A stretch of DNA of 64,000 nt. Origin: Candidatus Melainabacteria bacterium. Lineage in GTDB: Bacteria; Cyanobacteriota; Vampirovibrionia; Obscuribacterales; Obscuribacteraceae. The translations under genes were made by a program, and so were the position numbers. Shown here one piece after another: positions 1 through 8,158 of the stretch; the stretch's first letter is position 1; each line of letters begins with the position of its first letter. The notes below the pieces were generated by a model, which searched no databases, was not told the origin of the DNA, and worked only from the letters and a program-made list of their open reading frames with translations. The stretch is taken from contig JACRFZ010000019.1 of assembly GCA_016212515.1 (NCBI GenBank), forward strand, positions 30,764-94,763. The letters run 5' to 3'.

Positions 1-42
1 GCCCGGCATCAAACTCCAAAACGCAGTACTGGAAAGGAATAC

Positions 43-1530
43 ATGAATATTTACGGCTTAAAAACCAAAAACAAACCGCTAGCGTTTAGACTTTCCCAGT
101 TTTTCGCCCTCAGCCTCACGGCAATAGCAATAGCAGGGTTTTCAAGCACACTTTTCCTGACTACCCCGGTCCGGGCGGAGAGCAACCAGGCAAGTCGCTC
201 GGAAAAGTACAGAAATGACGGCAAAACCGCCCTCGATGCAGGCAAATACGCCAAAGCCATCACAGCCTTCGGCAATGCCCTCAAGCAAATGGACCAGGAT
301 GGTCAAAATGCAAGCCCCGAGTACCTTTCTACCCTTATCCGCCTGGCCAGGGCCCACAAAGAGCTAGACCAGTTGGACGCAGCCAGTCAGCGCATCAACG
401 AAGCCGCAAACCTCGCTCGCAAACTGGGCAACGGCGACCCGGAGCTGCAAGCAACTTTCGACTCCATCAATGCCCTCTGCAAACAAGTAGACATTGACAC
501 CCTGGGAACCGGCACCACAAATGCCCTCAAAAGCAATGCATCTACTATGACCGTGGTGAAAGACACGAGCGGCTACAAAGTAACCATCCGCACTCCCGCC
601 AAATTCGAGAGTTCCACCGGCAACGACAAAGTAGACATGCTCGGGCTAGATCCCCTAGTCACGTTCTCTCTGGCCCAGGATGCAGATGGTACGGTGCGCG
701 TTTACGACGTCAAAGGCATGCGCATGCACTCAGTCGAGAAAGCCATGTGGGTTAACTTCTTTGGCTGCCGTTTCGGACCGCAAAACGAACAGTCCTATCG
801 CCCTTCCACTATCAGCGCCGGCAAAATGGGGGTAGTGAAAGAGGTCAACCGCGACCTGCCGCCCCGCATCTTCGCACCGGTGGCGGGCATTCTCGCTGCT
901 ATCAATACCATGGGGCAGCCGGTGGACCCACCTCTGCCTTCCTACACCGCTCCCATTGAAGCGGTCAGCAAAACTGAGCCGGCAAGCCAGACTACAACCA
1001 CCACAAGCCCACCGACGAGTCAAACCGAAGCCATTACAAAATCGGAGCCAATTGGGCATTCCGAGACACCACCACCATCTACAACGGTTGTACAATCCGA
1101 GACACCACCACCATCTACACCGGTTGTACAGTCTGAGACACGACCAGCATCTACTCCGGTTGTACAATCTGAGACCAACCCCACATCCAATTCCGCCGGT
1201 CAGACTCTGAAAAGCGAGGAATCCAAGCCACCCTTCAAAAGCGAGACCGGCGCACAAGACAACGCCGCCGATAGACTTGCCAGGCAAGAAGAAGAAAGAG
1301 CCCGCCGTGAAAGCGAGCGCAAGCGGCGGGCGGATGAGCGCGCCAGGCACGATGAAGAGCACAGGCAGGAGCATTTACGTCACGACAAAGACCACGACGA
1401 CGATGACGACGATAAGCGTGACATGGAACGGGAGAAGGAACGGGACGCCGAACGCGAAAAGGAGCGCCGGAAAGAGCGCGAGAAAGAACTGCTCAGAGAG
1501 TCAGAAAAGCGCGACGAAGATAAAGATTGA
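43..1530 (+). CDS. Secreted TPR protein with charged C-terminal tail
   Basis: The product (495 aa) starts with a signal-peptide-like segment (hydrophobic run about residues 20-45, ending near VRAES). TPR-like helices with alternating small and aromatic residues follow at about 50-150. A globular middle of unknown fold spans about 170-310, then a Pro/Ser/Thr linker with a tandem repeat and an extremely charged tail of Arg, Lys, Glu, Asp and His (about 405-495). The ATG is preceded by GGAAAGGAAT, a good ribosome binding site. It is probably exported and probably a scaffold or protein-binding factor; no enzymatic motif is visible. It converges on the membrane-protein gene downstream. The TPR part is fairly sure; the function is unknown. 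Confidence 0.75.
   Translation: MNIYGLKTKNKPLAFRLSQFFALSLTAIAIAGFSSTLFLTTPVRAESNQASRSEKYRNDGKTALDAGKYAKAITAFGNALKQMDQDGQNASPEYLSTLIRLARAHKELDQLDAASQRINEAANLARKLGNGDPELQATFDSINALCKQVDIDTLGTGTTNALKSNASTMTVVKDTSGYKVTIRTPAKFESSTGNDKVDMLGLDPLVTFSLAQDADGTVRVYDVKGMRMHSVEKAMWVNFFGCRFGPQNEQSYRPSTISAGKMGVVKEVNRDLPPRIFAPVAGILAAINTMGQPVDPPLPSYTAPIEAVSKTEPASQTTTTTSPPTSQTEAITKSEPIGHSETPPPSTTVVQSETPPPSTPVVQSETRPASTPVVQSETNPTSNSAGQTLKSEESKPPFKSETGAQDNAADRLARQEEERARRESERKRRADERARHDEEHRQEHLRHDKDHDDDDDDKRDMEREKERDAEREKERRKEREKELLRESEKRDEDKD
1060..1178 (+). repeat. 36-bp tandem repeat inside the TPR protein gene
   Basis: Three full copies and a partial fourth of a 36-bp unit begin TCCGAGACACC or a variant. Each encodes a 12-residue Ser/Glu/Thr/Pro/Val unit (SETPPPSTPVVQ type). 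The unit keeps the reading frame, so copy-number change would only alter linker length. Confidence 0.85.
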
Positions 1531-1573
1531 AGACTGAAGATGGAAGACTGAAGCAGTAAAGAGTGTCGGAAAT

Positions 1574-2755
1574 TTAGAGAACGGCCTTGAGCAGATTTTT
1601 GACAAGCTCGTCAAAGGGATAAACAGTCAATAGCAGCGGCATAAAGGGAGTCAGGGTGGCAGCTGCAAAAGTCATGACATTACCCTTGTCGATGAGGCAA
1701 ACCTGCATTTCGCGCACCACGCTGTAGCTGTTGCCCAGATCGGCAAGTGACTGTATGTCGCCAGTACCAAGCAGCGGCTCATTGCCTCTCTCGCATCTAA
1801 TCCACTTCTCGTGAAAGGCCGCCGTGTACTCATCGGCCAGGGCACCGTACTGGAAGAGCCCGATGCGCTTGCCATCGAGCAACTTACCGGTGAAGGCCAG
1901 AAGCGGCGTCAAAAAGATGAAGAGCATGAGCATGAGAGCGCCTGCTATCTCATATTTAAATGAGAACAAAGTACGCCCATACCAAAGAATTTGATCGGCG
2001 AGAATGCCCGTTGCCTGCACACCAAAGGCAAAGGCAATTATGGCAAATCGCGAATGCCCGGTGGCAATAAAAGCAAGCCCGCCCTTTTGATCAGGATGAG
2101 TGGGTCGAATATTGAGAGAGAGCCGCGACAATCTAAAGAGGAAGAAACTCCAGAGCAAATAACGCCAGAGCCAGCGCAGCCAGATGAAGCGGATCAGCGG
2201 TTTGGCAAAATTGGCATACCAGTACCAGGCCAGTGTGGGAGCATCGGTGAGAGGCAGTTGTCGCCAGGAAGTGACGGTCGAATGCGGCATCACTTGCGCC
2301 TCGAACCAGACGGAACCAAAGGTGAAGATGAGTAGTGCCAGCTCAATTAAATTGGAATTGCGCCAGCGCAAAGATGAGCTTAGAAACTTATCGAGCTTCT
2401 CTAGTTCGGAAGCGTCGATCAAATTTTCCCTGGCATGTTTTACCACTTGCAAGAGCCAGGGCTCTACCACAAATTCAGCCAGAATGAGCAGGGGCGGCAC
2501 TAGTAGAAAGCGGCAGACCTCGCTGAGGTCGTGCGAAAAAGGAATCTTGACGGCAGAGCCAAAGCCCACCCCCTGAACACAGGCCAGCACAAGAAGCGGC
2601 ACATAGGTAAGGAAGACCATTACCAAAACCCGTCCCCAGGCACCGCGCAGATCAGGTTTCACGAGCCCGACCCGGTTTAGAATTCGATAGACCAGTCCTC
2701 CAGCCAGGAAGGAATAATCAGGCGTTTGCTCTTCGGCTTTACTTTCTCTGGTCAC
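1574..2755 (-). CDS. Polytopic membrane protein of unknown function
   Basis: A 393-aa protein with about six hydrophobic segments (for example residues 43-65, 85-105, 140-160, 180-205, 235-255 and 270-295) and a cytoplasmic-looking C-terminal part. No catalytic motif was recognised. The start is GTG, preceded by AAGGAACCC. It is the last gene of a minus-strand group: the FemAB-like gene ends 56 bp upstream, so co-transcription is likely. It may serve the same envelope process, but that is inference from position only. Confidence 0.7.
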   Translation of the reverse strand: MTRESKAEEQTPDYSFLAGGLVYRILNRVGLVKPDLRGAWGRVLVMVFLTYVPLLVLACVQGVGFGSAVKIPFSHDLSEVCRFLLVPPLLILAEFVVEPWLLQVVKHARENLIDASELEKLDKFLSSSLRWRNSNLIELALLIFTFGSVWFEAQVMPHSTVTSWRQLPLTDAPTLAWYWYANFAKPLIRFIWLRWLWRYLLWSFFLFRLSRLSLNIRPTHPDQKGGLAFIATGHSRFAIIAFAFGVQATGILADQILWYGRTLFSFKYEIAGALMLMLFIFLTPLLAFTGKLLDGKRIGLFQYGALADEYTAAFHEKWIRCERGNEPLLGTGDIQSLADLGNSYSVVREMQVCLIDKGNVMTFAAATLTPFMPLLLTVYPFDELVKNLLKAVL

Positions 2756-2811
2756 ACAAGGGTTCCTTTTCTTCCATTACATCCAGGCACTAAGGTCTGA
2801 GAACCAATAGG

Positions 2812-4014
2812 TCAGGTCAAGTTGGCCTGCTTGATGGCTTTGATAACAGCCCCGGCCAGGTCTTCAACGAAGTAATGCTCCTGGGCACCAATGAAGCGCT
2901 TAACCTCGCCGCCAAACTGCTCCTTGAACTGCGAAAAACGAGCGTATTCATTATCAGGGGATCTAAACTGATCGTAGCCGTACATATCATATTCAACACA
3001 GCCCAGTGCACGAGCGCTCTGCATGGCAGCCCACTGCAGGGCATAGCCGCACATAGCTTCCCGCTTGCGCCCGCTCACGCCGCCATACAAGTAAGTCGCA
3101 CGTCTGCCGTAGACCACCATAAGTAGTGCACCAATCGTATCTCCATCCAATTCGGCAAAGAAGAACCTTATCTGAGGAGAGATTGCCGGTGCCTTACCGA
3201 CATCCAGCCAAGTGGTGCTGCCGCTATCGGTTGACGGGGAGCCTGATAAACCGCAAGGCAAAGCTCCCGCAGAAAATGCCTCCACCAGGTCTTCAAAAAA
3301 CTCACAGGGTTCAACGAGAAAACCGTTGCGCACTGCCGCTTCAGAAAGCAAGCCATAGAAGCGGCGCACGCTCTCCGAAGAACCGGCCGGCTCCTCAAGC
3401 ACCTGTACGCCCCTTTTGGCGGCCTGACCGATATTGTAGCGGCCCTTATGCCGCATAGTGCTGAGGATGTCCTCAACTTGACCGGCTAAACTAACGAAGA
3501 GAGTCTCTTGCGGATTTTGATCGGTGAGAGAACGACCAAACTCTCTGAGCAGCTTCGGCACCGGCAGCGGTAAGCGCGGTTCGATGCGCAAAGACATAAC
3601 CCCCAACTTAGAGGCTAGCGACTCCGCCGCCTCCATAATAAGTCTGAGGCCAGCCCCGGAAAGTGCAGCATCCGCCCAGGGCAAAACCGGACCATCGGGC
3701 GCACTGAGGATACCGGCACCATTGTTTCTAGGGGCAGTATAGAGCAGGGCACCACCGATAATATCACCGCAGTTTCGCAAAATGAGTTGCGTCACTCTCA
3801 TGCCCTGAGCTTGTTTCAAGCGAGCCCAATATAGACTCTGCATAAAACCGCTTGCTTCAGACTGACTGACCAGGGCTTCCCAGCGCTGTCCATCAATAGA
3901 AAGCGGCTCCAGAAACTGGTCTAACAGCACTTCCAGGCTGATATCGGCATCACCCTCCACAGCCCCCGGCAAAAGGGCACAGCCTCTATCGGTCAATTGC
4001 GAGCAATCAGTCAT
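2812..4014 (-). CDS. FemAB/GNAT-like transferase
   Basis: This protein (about 400 aa) resembles the FemA/B/X-type double-GNAT family, which adds amino acids to lipid II or catalyses related acyl transfers. Supporting features are the N-terminal FMQSLYWARLKQ segment and the C-terminal GNAT core with FAELDGDTIGALLMV, the YLYGG turn and the long helix ending in EYDMYGY. No signal peptide is visible, so it is probably cytoplasmic at the membrane. The ATG at 4014 is chosen because AGGCGAA lies just upstream; a GTG at 4029 in the same frame is possible and would leave only a 3-bp gap from the preceding gene. It is clearly in one operon with the aminopropyltransferase fusion. The substrate is unknown. 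Confidence 0.75.
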   Translation of the reverse strand: MTDCSQLTDRGCALLPGAVEGDADISLEVLLDQFLEPLSIDGQRWEALVSQSEASGFMQSLYWARLKQAQGMRVTQLILRNCGDIIGGALLYTAPRNNGAGILSAPDGPVLPWADAALSGAGLRLIMEAAESLASKLGVMSLRIEPRLPLPVPKLLREFGRSLTDQNPQETLFVSLAGQVEDILSTMRHKGRYNIGQAAKRGVQVLEEPAGSSESVRRFYGLLSEAAVRNGFLVEPCEFFEDLVEAFSAGALPCGLSGSPSTDSGSTTWLDVGKAPAISPQIRFFFAELDGDTIGALLMVVYGRRATYLYGGVSGRKREAMCGYALQWAAMQSARALGCVEYDMYGYDQFRSPDNEYARFSQFKEQFGGEVKRFIGAQEHYFVEDLAGAVIKAIKQANLT

Positions 4015-4032
4015 TTCGCCTGTTCTCACTCC

Positions 4033-6930
4033 TTAAACCTTGAGAGCCGCAAGCATTTTGCTGGCAGCCAGACTTTCAGCAGGCAGGGAAGAAAGTTGAC
4101 TATTGATAGAATCAATTTTCTTCTGGGTACGCTTGATGGCAATGGAAGTACGGCGAATCGCTTCTTTGCGGGGGATCATGCGGCTGCCGAATTGCACCAT
4201 ATCGCCACCGCTCTGGTTATCACCGCCGGGCATGCCGGCATTTTGACCGGAACCCTGCGCACCAGAACCCTGACCGCCACTATCGGCGGCACTGCTTTGA
4301 TAGTCGGAAAGTTCCTGCTGAAGGGAAGTCAGATAATCCTGACCATCCTTGAGGTCCTGGGTCAAACTGGCCTTGGTGGCATTTTCGTCCTTGATCAATT
4401 TATTGAGATAGGCCGTCACCACCCCTTTGAACTTGACAGGATAGTTGAGATTCAAGGGCGTCCGACCTTCATCGCTGTAGACTTTCTTACCGTCCATATA
4501 TACGATGGAGCCGTCATCTCGCTTAAAGACCAGCATATTGCCCTGGGGAAGCATCCACACGCCGGCGAAAACTTCAATAGCGCCCGGAACCAGCGGAGCG
4601 GAAACAGCCTGCTGCGGGTCCGGCGGATCGCCGAGCACGGCTTGCGCCTTGCGTAGATGGTCCATGACGGCCTTCATATTATTCAATTCGCTGTCGTCAT
4701 CGAAGCCATCCTGAGAATCGGCGGAATTATTTGAGAACTGCTGATTTTGAATGGCATGCTGCAGAGAGAAACTCTGCCGCTTCAGTTCCGCACCGACCTG
4801 AAAAAGAAGGGCCGGATCGGTAGCCAGGGTCATTACCACCGAGCCCGTGCTCTGCTCCACTATCTGAGTGGTGGAAGAGCCTAAGAGCATGTAAGAAGCA
4901 TCGGTAAGCTGAATGGCAATGCGACCATCAGAAAGTATTTCGGTCTGGGGAGCCAATTTATAACGACCGGCAGCATCGATGACGGCACCATCACCGCCAC
5001 CATTATTTGCGCCACCAGCGGCGCTACCGGAGCCCGAATTACCTTGAGCCAATTGCGCCTGAAACTGAGCGGAATTACCCTGAGAGGGCTGGGCACCGGC
5101 ATCAGTGCCGCCCCAGTTGTAGTTCTGTACTACGGCGCCGGAATTATATCGGTAGTTACGAGGCTGATACTGGTTGCCTTCTTCATCGGTGGACTGATTA
5201 TTCAAGTTGACGTTGATATAGCCGCCGCCATAGTAGCCTGGCCAGCCCCAGCCGCCACCCCACCAGCCGCCGTGATAAGGGCGAGCCCAGCCATAGGTGC
5301 CCCAGCCGTAACCATGACGCCAGCCGCCGCGCCAACCGTCCCAACGCCCGAAACGATTGCCGCCGAAGCCGCGATTACCGAAGCCGCGATTACCGAAGCC
5401 GCGATTGCCAAAGCCACGGTCACCGCCCCGATCTCCACGGTCTCCGCCGCGATCACCGCCTCTGCCACCATCATGACCGCCGCCATGACCGCCACCACCA
5501 TGTTCACCCTTGCCATACACCGCTTCGGGATGCATGAGGTTACCGACAATCACCACCAGCGCCACCACAGTCAAAACCCGGTGTCCGGTTTGCAAAAGGG
5601 CTTCGTAGTCGCCGCAAAAATCTACCAGACGCTCTTTCAAATGGCGCAACTCTTGCACCAGCCGCTCCGGCAGTTCGGCGGCGCGCCGCAAGAGGGCCGC
5701 TACCAGGGCAGGCAAATCAATTGACTGCAGAAATTGCAGGGGGCGACTCAAAAATTCGGCAATAGCCTGCTTGGTCTGATAGCGGTGCAGAGAGGGCATC
5801 AGACTGGTGACACCGCAGAAGAGTTCCTCGGCGCTGATTGGACCATCCGCCCGCGCCCCAGCATCATTTTTCCTATCTGTATCGGTCGTATCGAAGCCAC
5901 TGCCGTTGAAAGCGACTGGCTGAGCAGCGACATTGCCGATATCGGCCCGACTGAGTAATTCCTGCAGTTTATCTTTGATTTCCGGAGGCAAGATAGAATC
6001 ACCACGATCCGGCTCCGGCGAGGAAAAGTCGCAGCGCTCATCATTGATGGCATCCCAGACAAAGAGATTGGCCGACATCTGTTCTTCGCCGTTGCGGAAG
6101 TAGTGAAGCAAAATGTCGCTACCAAGAGCAGCCGGGTGGGCGCTGCTTTGCAGACCGAGCACATCCTCGGGAAACTCAAACCGGAAGAGCGAACGCAAAT
6201 GCTCCTCATCCAGCAAGACGGAGCGGGGCTGGGCCAGATTGAGAGGGGCCAGGAGCTCATGCGGCGCAATGGCCTCTCTGGAAGCCAGGTAGAAGGCCCA
6301 GTCTGGACCGTAACCGAGCCGGGCAAAGCTTGGAATTTGCACTTTCAGCGGCAAGACATTGAGATTTGCGGCAGCCATACTGTTAAAAATGGACCAGAAG
6401 GCTCTTGCTGTAGCCCAGGGTGAGACCCCGTTTACGGCTAGCAGGCCGCGTTCTCCGGCAAGCTTAGTCAAGCGTTCGTACCACTCGATGGTATGAAAGC
6501 GCGCCCCTTCAAGATCGGCCGGTACGGTCAGGTCGCAAATAATCAAGTCATAAGTAGCTTGCTCAGAAAGCTTTCTTTCCACATAGGTCCAGGCATCTTC
6601 GATGTGGAGGTGCAGGCGCTTGGCCTGAAGACTACCTTCGTTCAAATCTGCAAAAGACTCTTTACCGAGGGACACTACTTCTTGACTATAATCCACCAGG
6701 TCAATGCTGGTCACGGAAGAAGACTTGAGCACTTCCCTGGCCGTCAAGCCGTCGCCGCCACCTACGATCAAGACGGAAAGCGGCTTGCGGCAACGCTTCT
6801 CAACCAGAGCCAGGGCCGGCAGTGCCAGACATTCGTGGTAGATACGCTCATCTCGACTATCGAATTGCAAATCTCCATCTATAAAGAGGGCGCAAGACCG
6901 ATCACTTCTTCTGTCAATTCGAATACGCAT
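4033..6930 (-). CDS. Aminopropyltransferase-like domain fused to a TM/Gly-rich protein
   Basis: The product has 965 aa. Residues 1 to about 230 are a spermidine-synthase-type Rossmann domain: the substrate-entry segment DSRDERIYHECLALPAL, the nucleotide-binding VLIVGGGDG (about 53-61), DLVDYS, EDAWTYV and the catalytic-region YDLIICDLT. After about 200 residues of linker comes one transmembrane helix (about 449-470). A very Gly/Arg/Trp/Tyr-rich stretch follows (about 475-575, with HGGGH, GGDRG and NRGFG repeats), then a globular C-terminal part ending in a coiled coil (about 870-965). Normal spermidine synthases have about 290 aa. The layout suggests a cytoplasmic enzyme tied to an external domain. 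The frame is open throughout, so this is a real fusion unless the assembly is wrong. It heads the operon with the FemAB-like gene. Confidence 0.8.
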   Translation of the reverse strand: MRIRIDRRSDRSCALFIDGDLQFDSRDERIYHECLALPALALVEKRCRKPLSVLIVGGGDGLTAREVLKSSSVTSIDLVDYSQEVVSLGKESFADLNEGSLQAKRLHLHIEDAWTYVERKLSEQATYDLIICDLTVPADLEGARFHTIEWYERLTKLAGERGLLAVNGVSPWATARAFWSIFNSMAAANLNVLPLKVQIPSFARLGYGPDWAFYLASREAIAPHELLAPLNLAQPRSVLLDEEHLRSLFRFEFPEDVLGLQSSAHPAALGSDILLHYFRNGEEQMSANLFVWDAINDERCDFSSPEPDRGDSILPPEIKDKLQELLSRADIGNVAAQPVAFNGSGFDTTDTDRKNDAGARADGPISAEELFCGVTSLMPSLHRYQTKQAIAEFLSRPLQFLQSIDLPALVAALLRRAAELPERLVQELRHLKERLVDFCGDYEALLQTGHRVLTVVALVVIVGNLMHPEAVYGKGEHGGGGHGGGHDGGRGGDRGGDRGDRGGDRGFGNRGFGNRGFGNRGFGGNRFGRWDGWRGGWRHGYGWGTYGWARPYHGGWWGGGWGWPGYYGGGYINVNLNNQSTDEEGNQYQPRNYRYNSGAVVQNYNWGGTDAGAQPSQGNSAQFQAQLAQGNSGSGSAAGGANNGGGDGAVIDAAGRYKLAPQTEILSDGRIAIQLTDASYMLLGSSTTQIVEQSTGSVVMTLATDPALLFQVGAELKRQSFSLQHAIQNQQFSNNSADSQDGFDDDSELNNMKAVMDHLRKAQAVLGDPPDPQQAVSAPLVPGAIEVFAGVWMLPQGNMLVFKRDDGSIVYMDGKKVYSDEGRTPLNLNYPVKFKGVVTAYLNKLIKDENATKASLTQDLKDGQDYLTSLQQELSDYQSSAADSGGQGSGAQGSGQNAGMPGGDNQSGGDMVQFGSRMIPRKEAIRRTSIAIKRTQKKIDSINSQLSSLPAESLAASKMLAALKV
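5340..5423 (-). repeat. 15-bp tandem repeat encoding NRGFG units
   Basis: Read on the minus strand, several copies of a 15-bp unit encode the pentapeptide Asn-Arg-Gly-Phe-Gly. They lie in the Gly-rich region just after the transmembrane helix of the fusion protein and adjoin shorter Arg-Gly-Gly-Asp repeats. Confidence 0.75.
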
Positions 6931-7131
6931 AGCTTCTCCACTTTAGTCAGAGAGAGAAGTTTGCTACAAACAGAGCGGCGTTTCAATCGAGCCGGAGAAG
7001 AAGCCAGATAAAATCAGAAAGTTGCCAAGAAAAGAGATGCGAAATGCCCCCTGTGCCTGGTTCGGCCAGGCCCCTCAGCCGCATCATTAACAACTGTTAA
7101 CAGACCCTTCCTTTGAGAAACCGCCCCTCGT

Positions 7132-8031
7132 TTAGCGGCTCTTTCCCAGGGCCGTTAGAAAATCCCTGGTCTCCGTGATCTGCCCCGGTTTTACCAGATT
7201 CTTCTCTTTGATGAGAGCCAGAATCTCACCTTTACGCTTACTGGTATTTGGGTGGCTACTGAGAAATTCAATGCTCATCTTGTCGTTTGTGATTGCCAGA
7301 AACTTGTCCTTGACCTGGGCCATGGCCAGAGGATTGTAGCCGGCCTGGGCCATGTAATCGAGTCCGACCCTATCTGCTTCATACTCGGCATCGCGACTGA
7401 ACTTCTGAAAAACCACCAGTTTGACGAGGCTGGTCACCCTGGATTTTTCCAGGTCTTTGTCACTTAAGCGAGACATGAGCCGCACAGCAAGATTAGCGGT
7501 AGTCTGGTTGCTCACCCGTTGAGAGACATGATTCTGCGTCACGTGAGCCAACTCGTGACCCAGTACTCCCGCTAGCTGCGCGTCATTGTCGACCAGGTTG
7601 AGCATACCCCTCGTCACATAGATGTAACCACCGGGGATGGCAAAAGCGTTTACTATCTCCGGCTCTTCCAGCACGGTAATTTTTATGGGGAAAACAGGAT
7701 GAGCGGCAGCCGCCAATTTAGCCATGAGGGTTTGCACCGCCTGTGATGCGCGACTATCGGTGGAGACTTTAAACTGCTTGCGCACATTCAGATCCATCTC
7801 TTTTCCAAGAGCTTCTTCCTGGGCCTGGCTGAGCTTGAAGCTGAAAAGGCGACCTAACTTTTGCTTAAAGGTCTCCTTTGAATCGGCGGCACAGGCAGGG
7901 CCCGTGGCAGTAAGAGTATATGATGTGAGGGTAAAAGACAGCAAAAGCGGAACCACAGAAAACCGTAACCGCGCCGAACCGTTAGTGCTTAGCCTGGACA
8001 AACTCGTTCCTCCCTGACAGTGATGTGCCAC
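7132..8031 (-). CDS. M48-family zinc metalloprotease, exported
   Basis: The 299-aa product has a signal-peptide-like N-terminus (hydrophobic run about 25-48, ending in ACAAD). An M48/Oma1-BepA-type peptidase domain follows: HELAH in LAGVLGHELAHVTQNH (about 157-161) binds zinc, and EYEADRVGLDY (about 216) supplies the third ligand Glu. Family members of this size act in the periplasm on misfolded envelope proteins. The C-terminus lacks the TPR block seen in BepA. The gene is divergent from the kinase gene across a 127-bp spacer, so both probably have promoters there. The protease call is sure; the periplasmic quality-control role is inferred. Confidence 0.88.
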   Translation of the reverse strand: MAHHCQGGTSLSRLSTNGSARLRFSVVPLLLSFTLTSYTLTATGPACAADSKETFKQKLGRLFSFKLSQAQEEALGKEMDLNVRKQFKVSTDSRASQAVQTLMAKLAAAAHPVFPIKITVLEEPEIVNAFAIPGGYIYVTRGMLNLVDNDAQLAGVLGHELAHVTQNHVSQRVSNQTTANLAVRLMSRLSDKDLEKSRVTSLVKLVVFQKFSRDAEYEADRVGLDYMAQAGYNPLAMAQVKDKFLAITNDKMSIEFLSSHPNTSKRKGEILALIKEKNLVKPGQITETRDFLTALGKSR

Positions 8032-8158
8032 TCTAGTTTCTTCTCACAGGCGGCAGGGCAAAGCATAACTCAAAAGCAAAAAAAATTGTATGCGGATACG
8101 CCTTGTAAAAGCCCCGCTATTTCCCTGTTAACCAGGTCTTTCTCACCTCAAGGCGGCA

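Noticed and set aside
1060..1178. Possible CRISPR array
   Set aside because: The 36-bp units are adjacent without spacers and stay in frame within a coding region.
730..1374. 214-residue minus-strand frame under the secreted TPR gene
   Set aside because: It is the complement of the repeat and linker region (repeated RLYNRCRWWW-like runs). It is a shadow of the plus-strand gene.
5044..5724. 226-residue plus-strand frame rich in Ala/Thr
   Set aside because: It lies opposite the Gly-rich part of the aminopropyltransferase fusion and mirrors its repeats. The minus-strand frame has the family motifs.
7055..7071. GCCTGG-TTCGG-CCAGGC hairpin after the M48 gene
   Set aside because: The stem has six pairs and no T-tract on the expected strand, so a terminator call is not supported.
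7087..7100. TTAACAACTGTTAA inverted repeat
   Set aside because: It is short, AT-rich and far (about 155 bp) from the next start; it could easily occur by chance.
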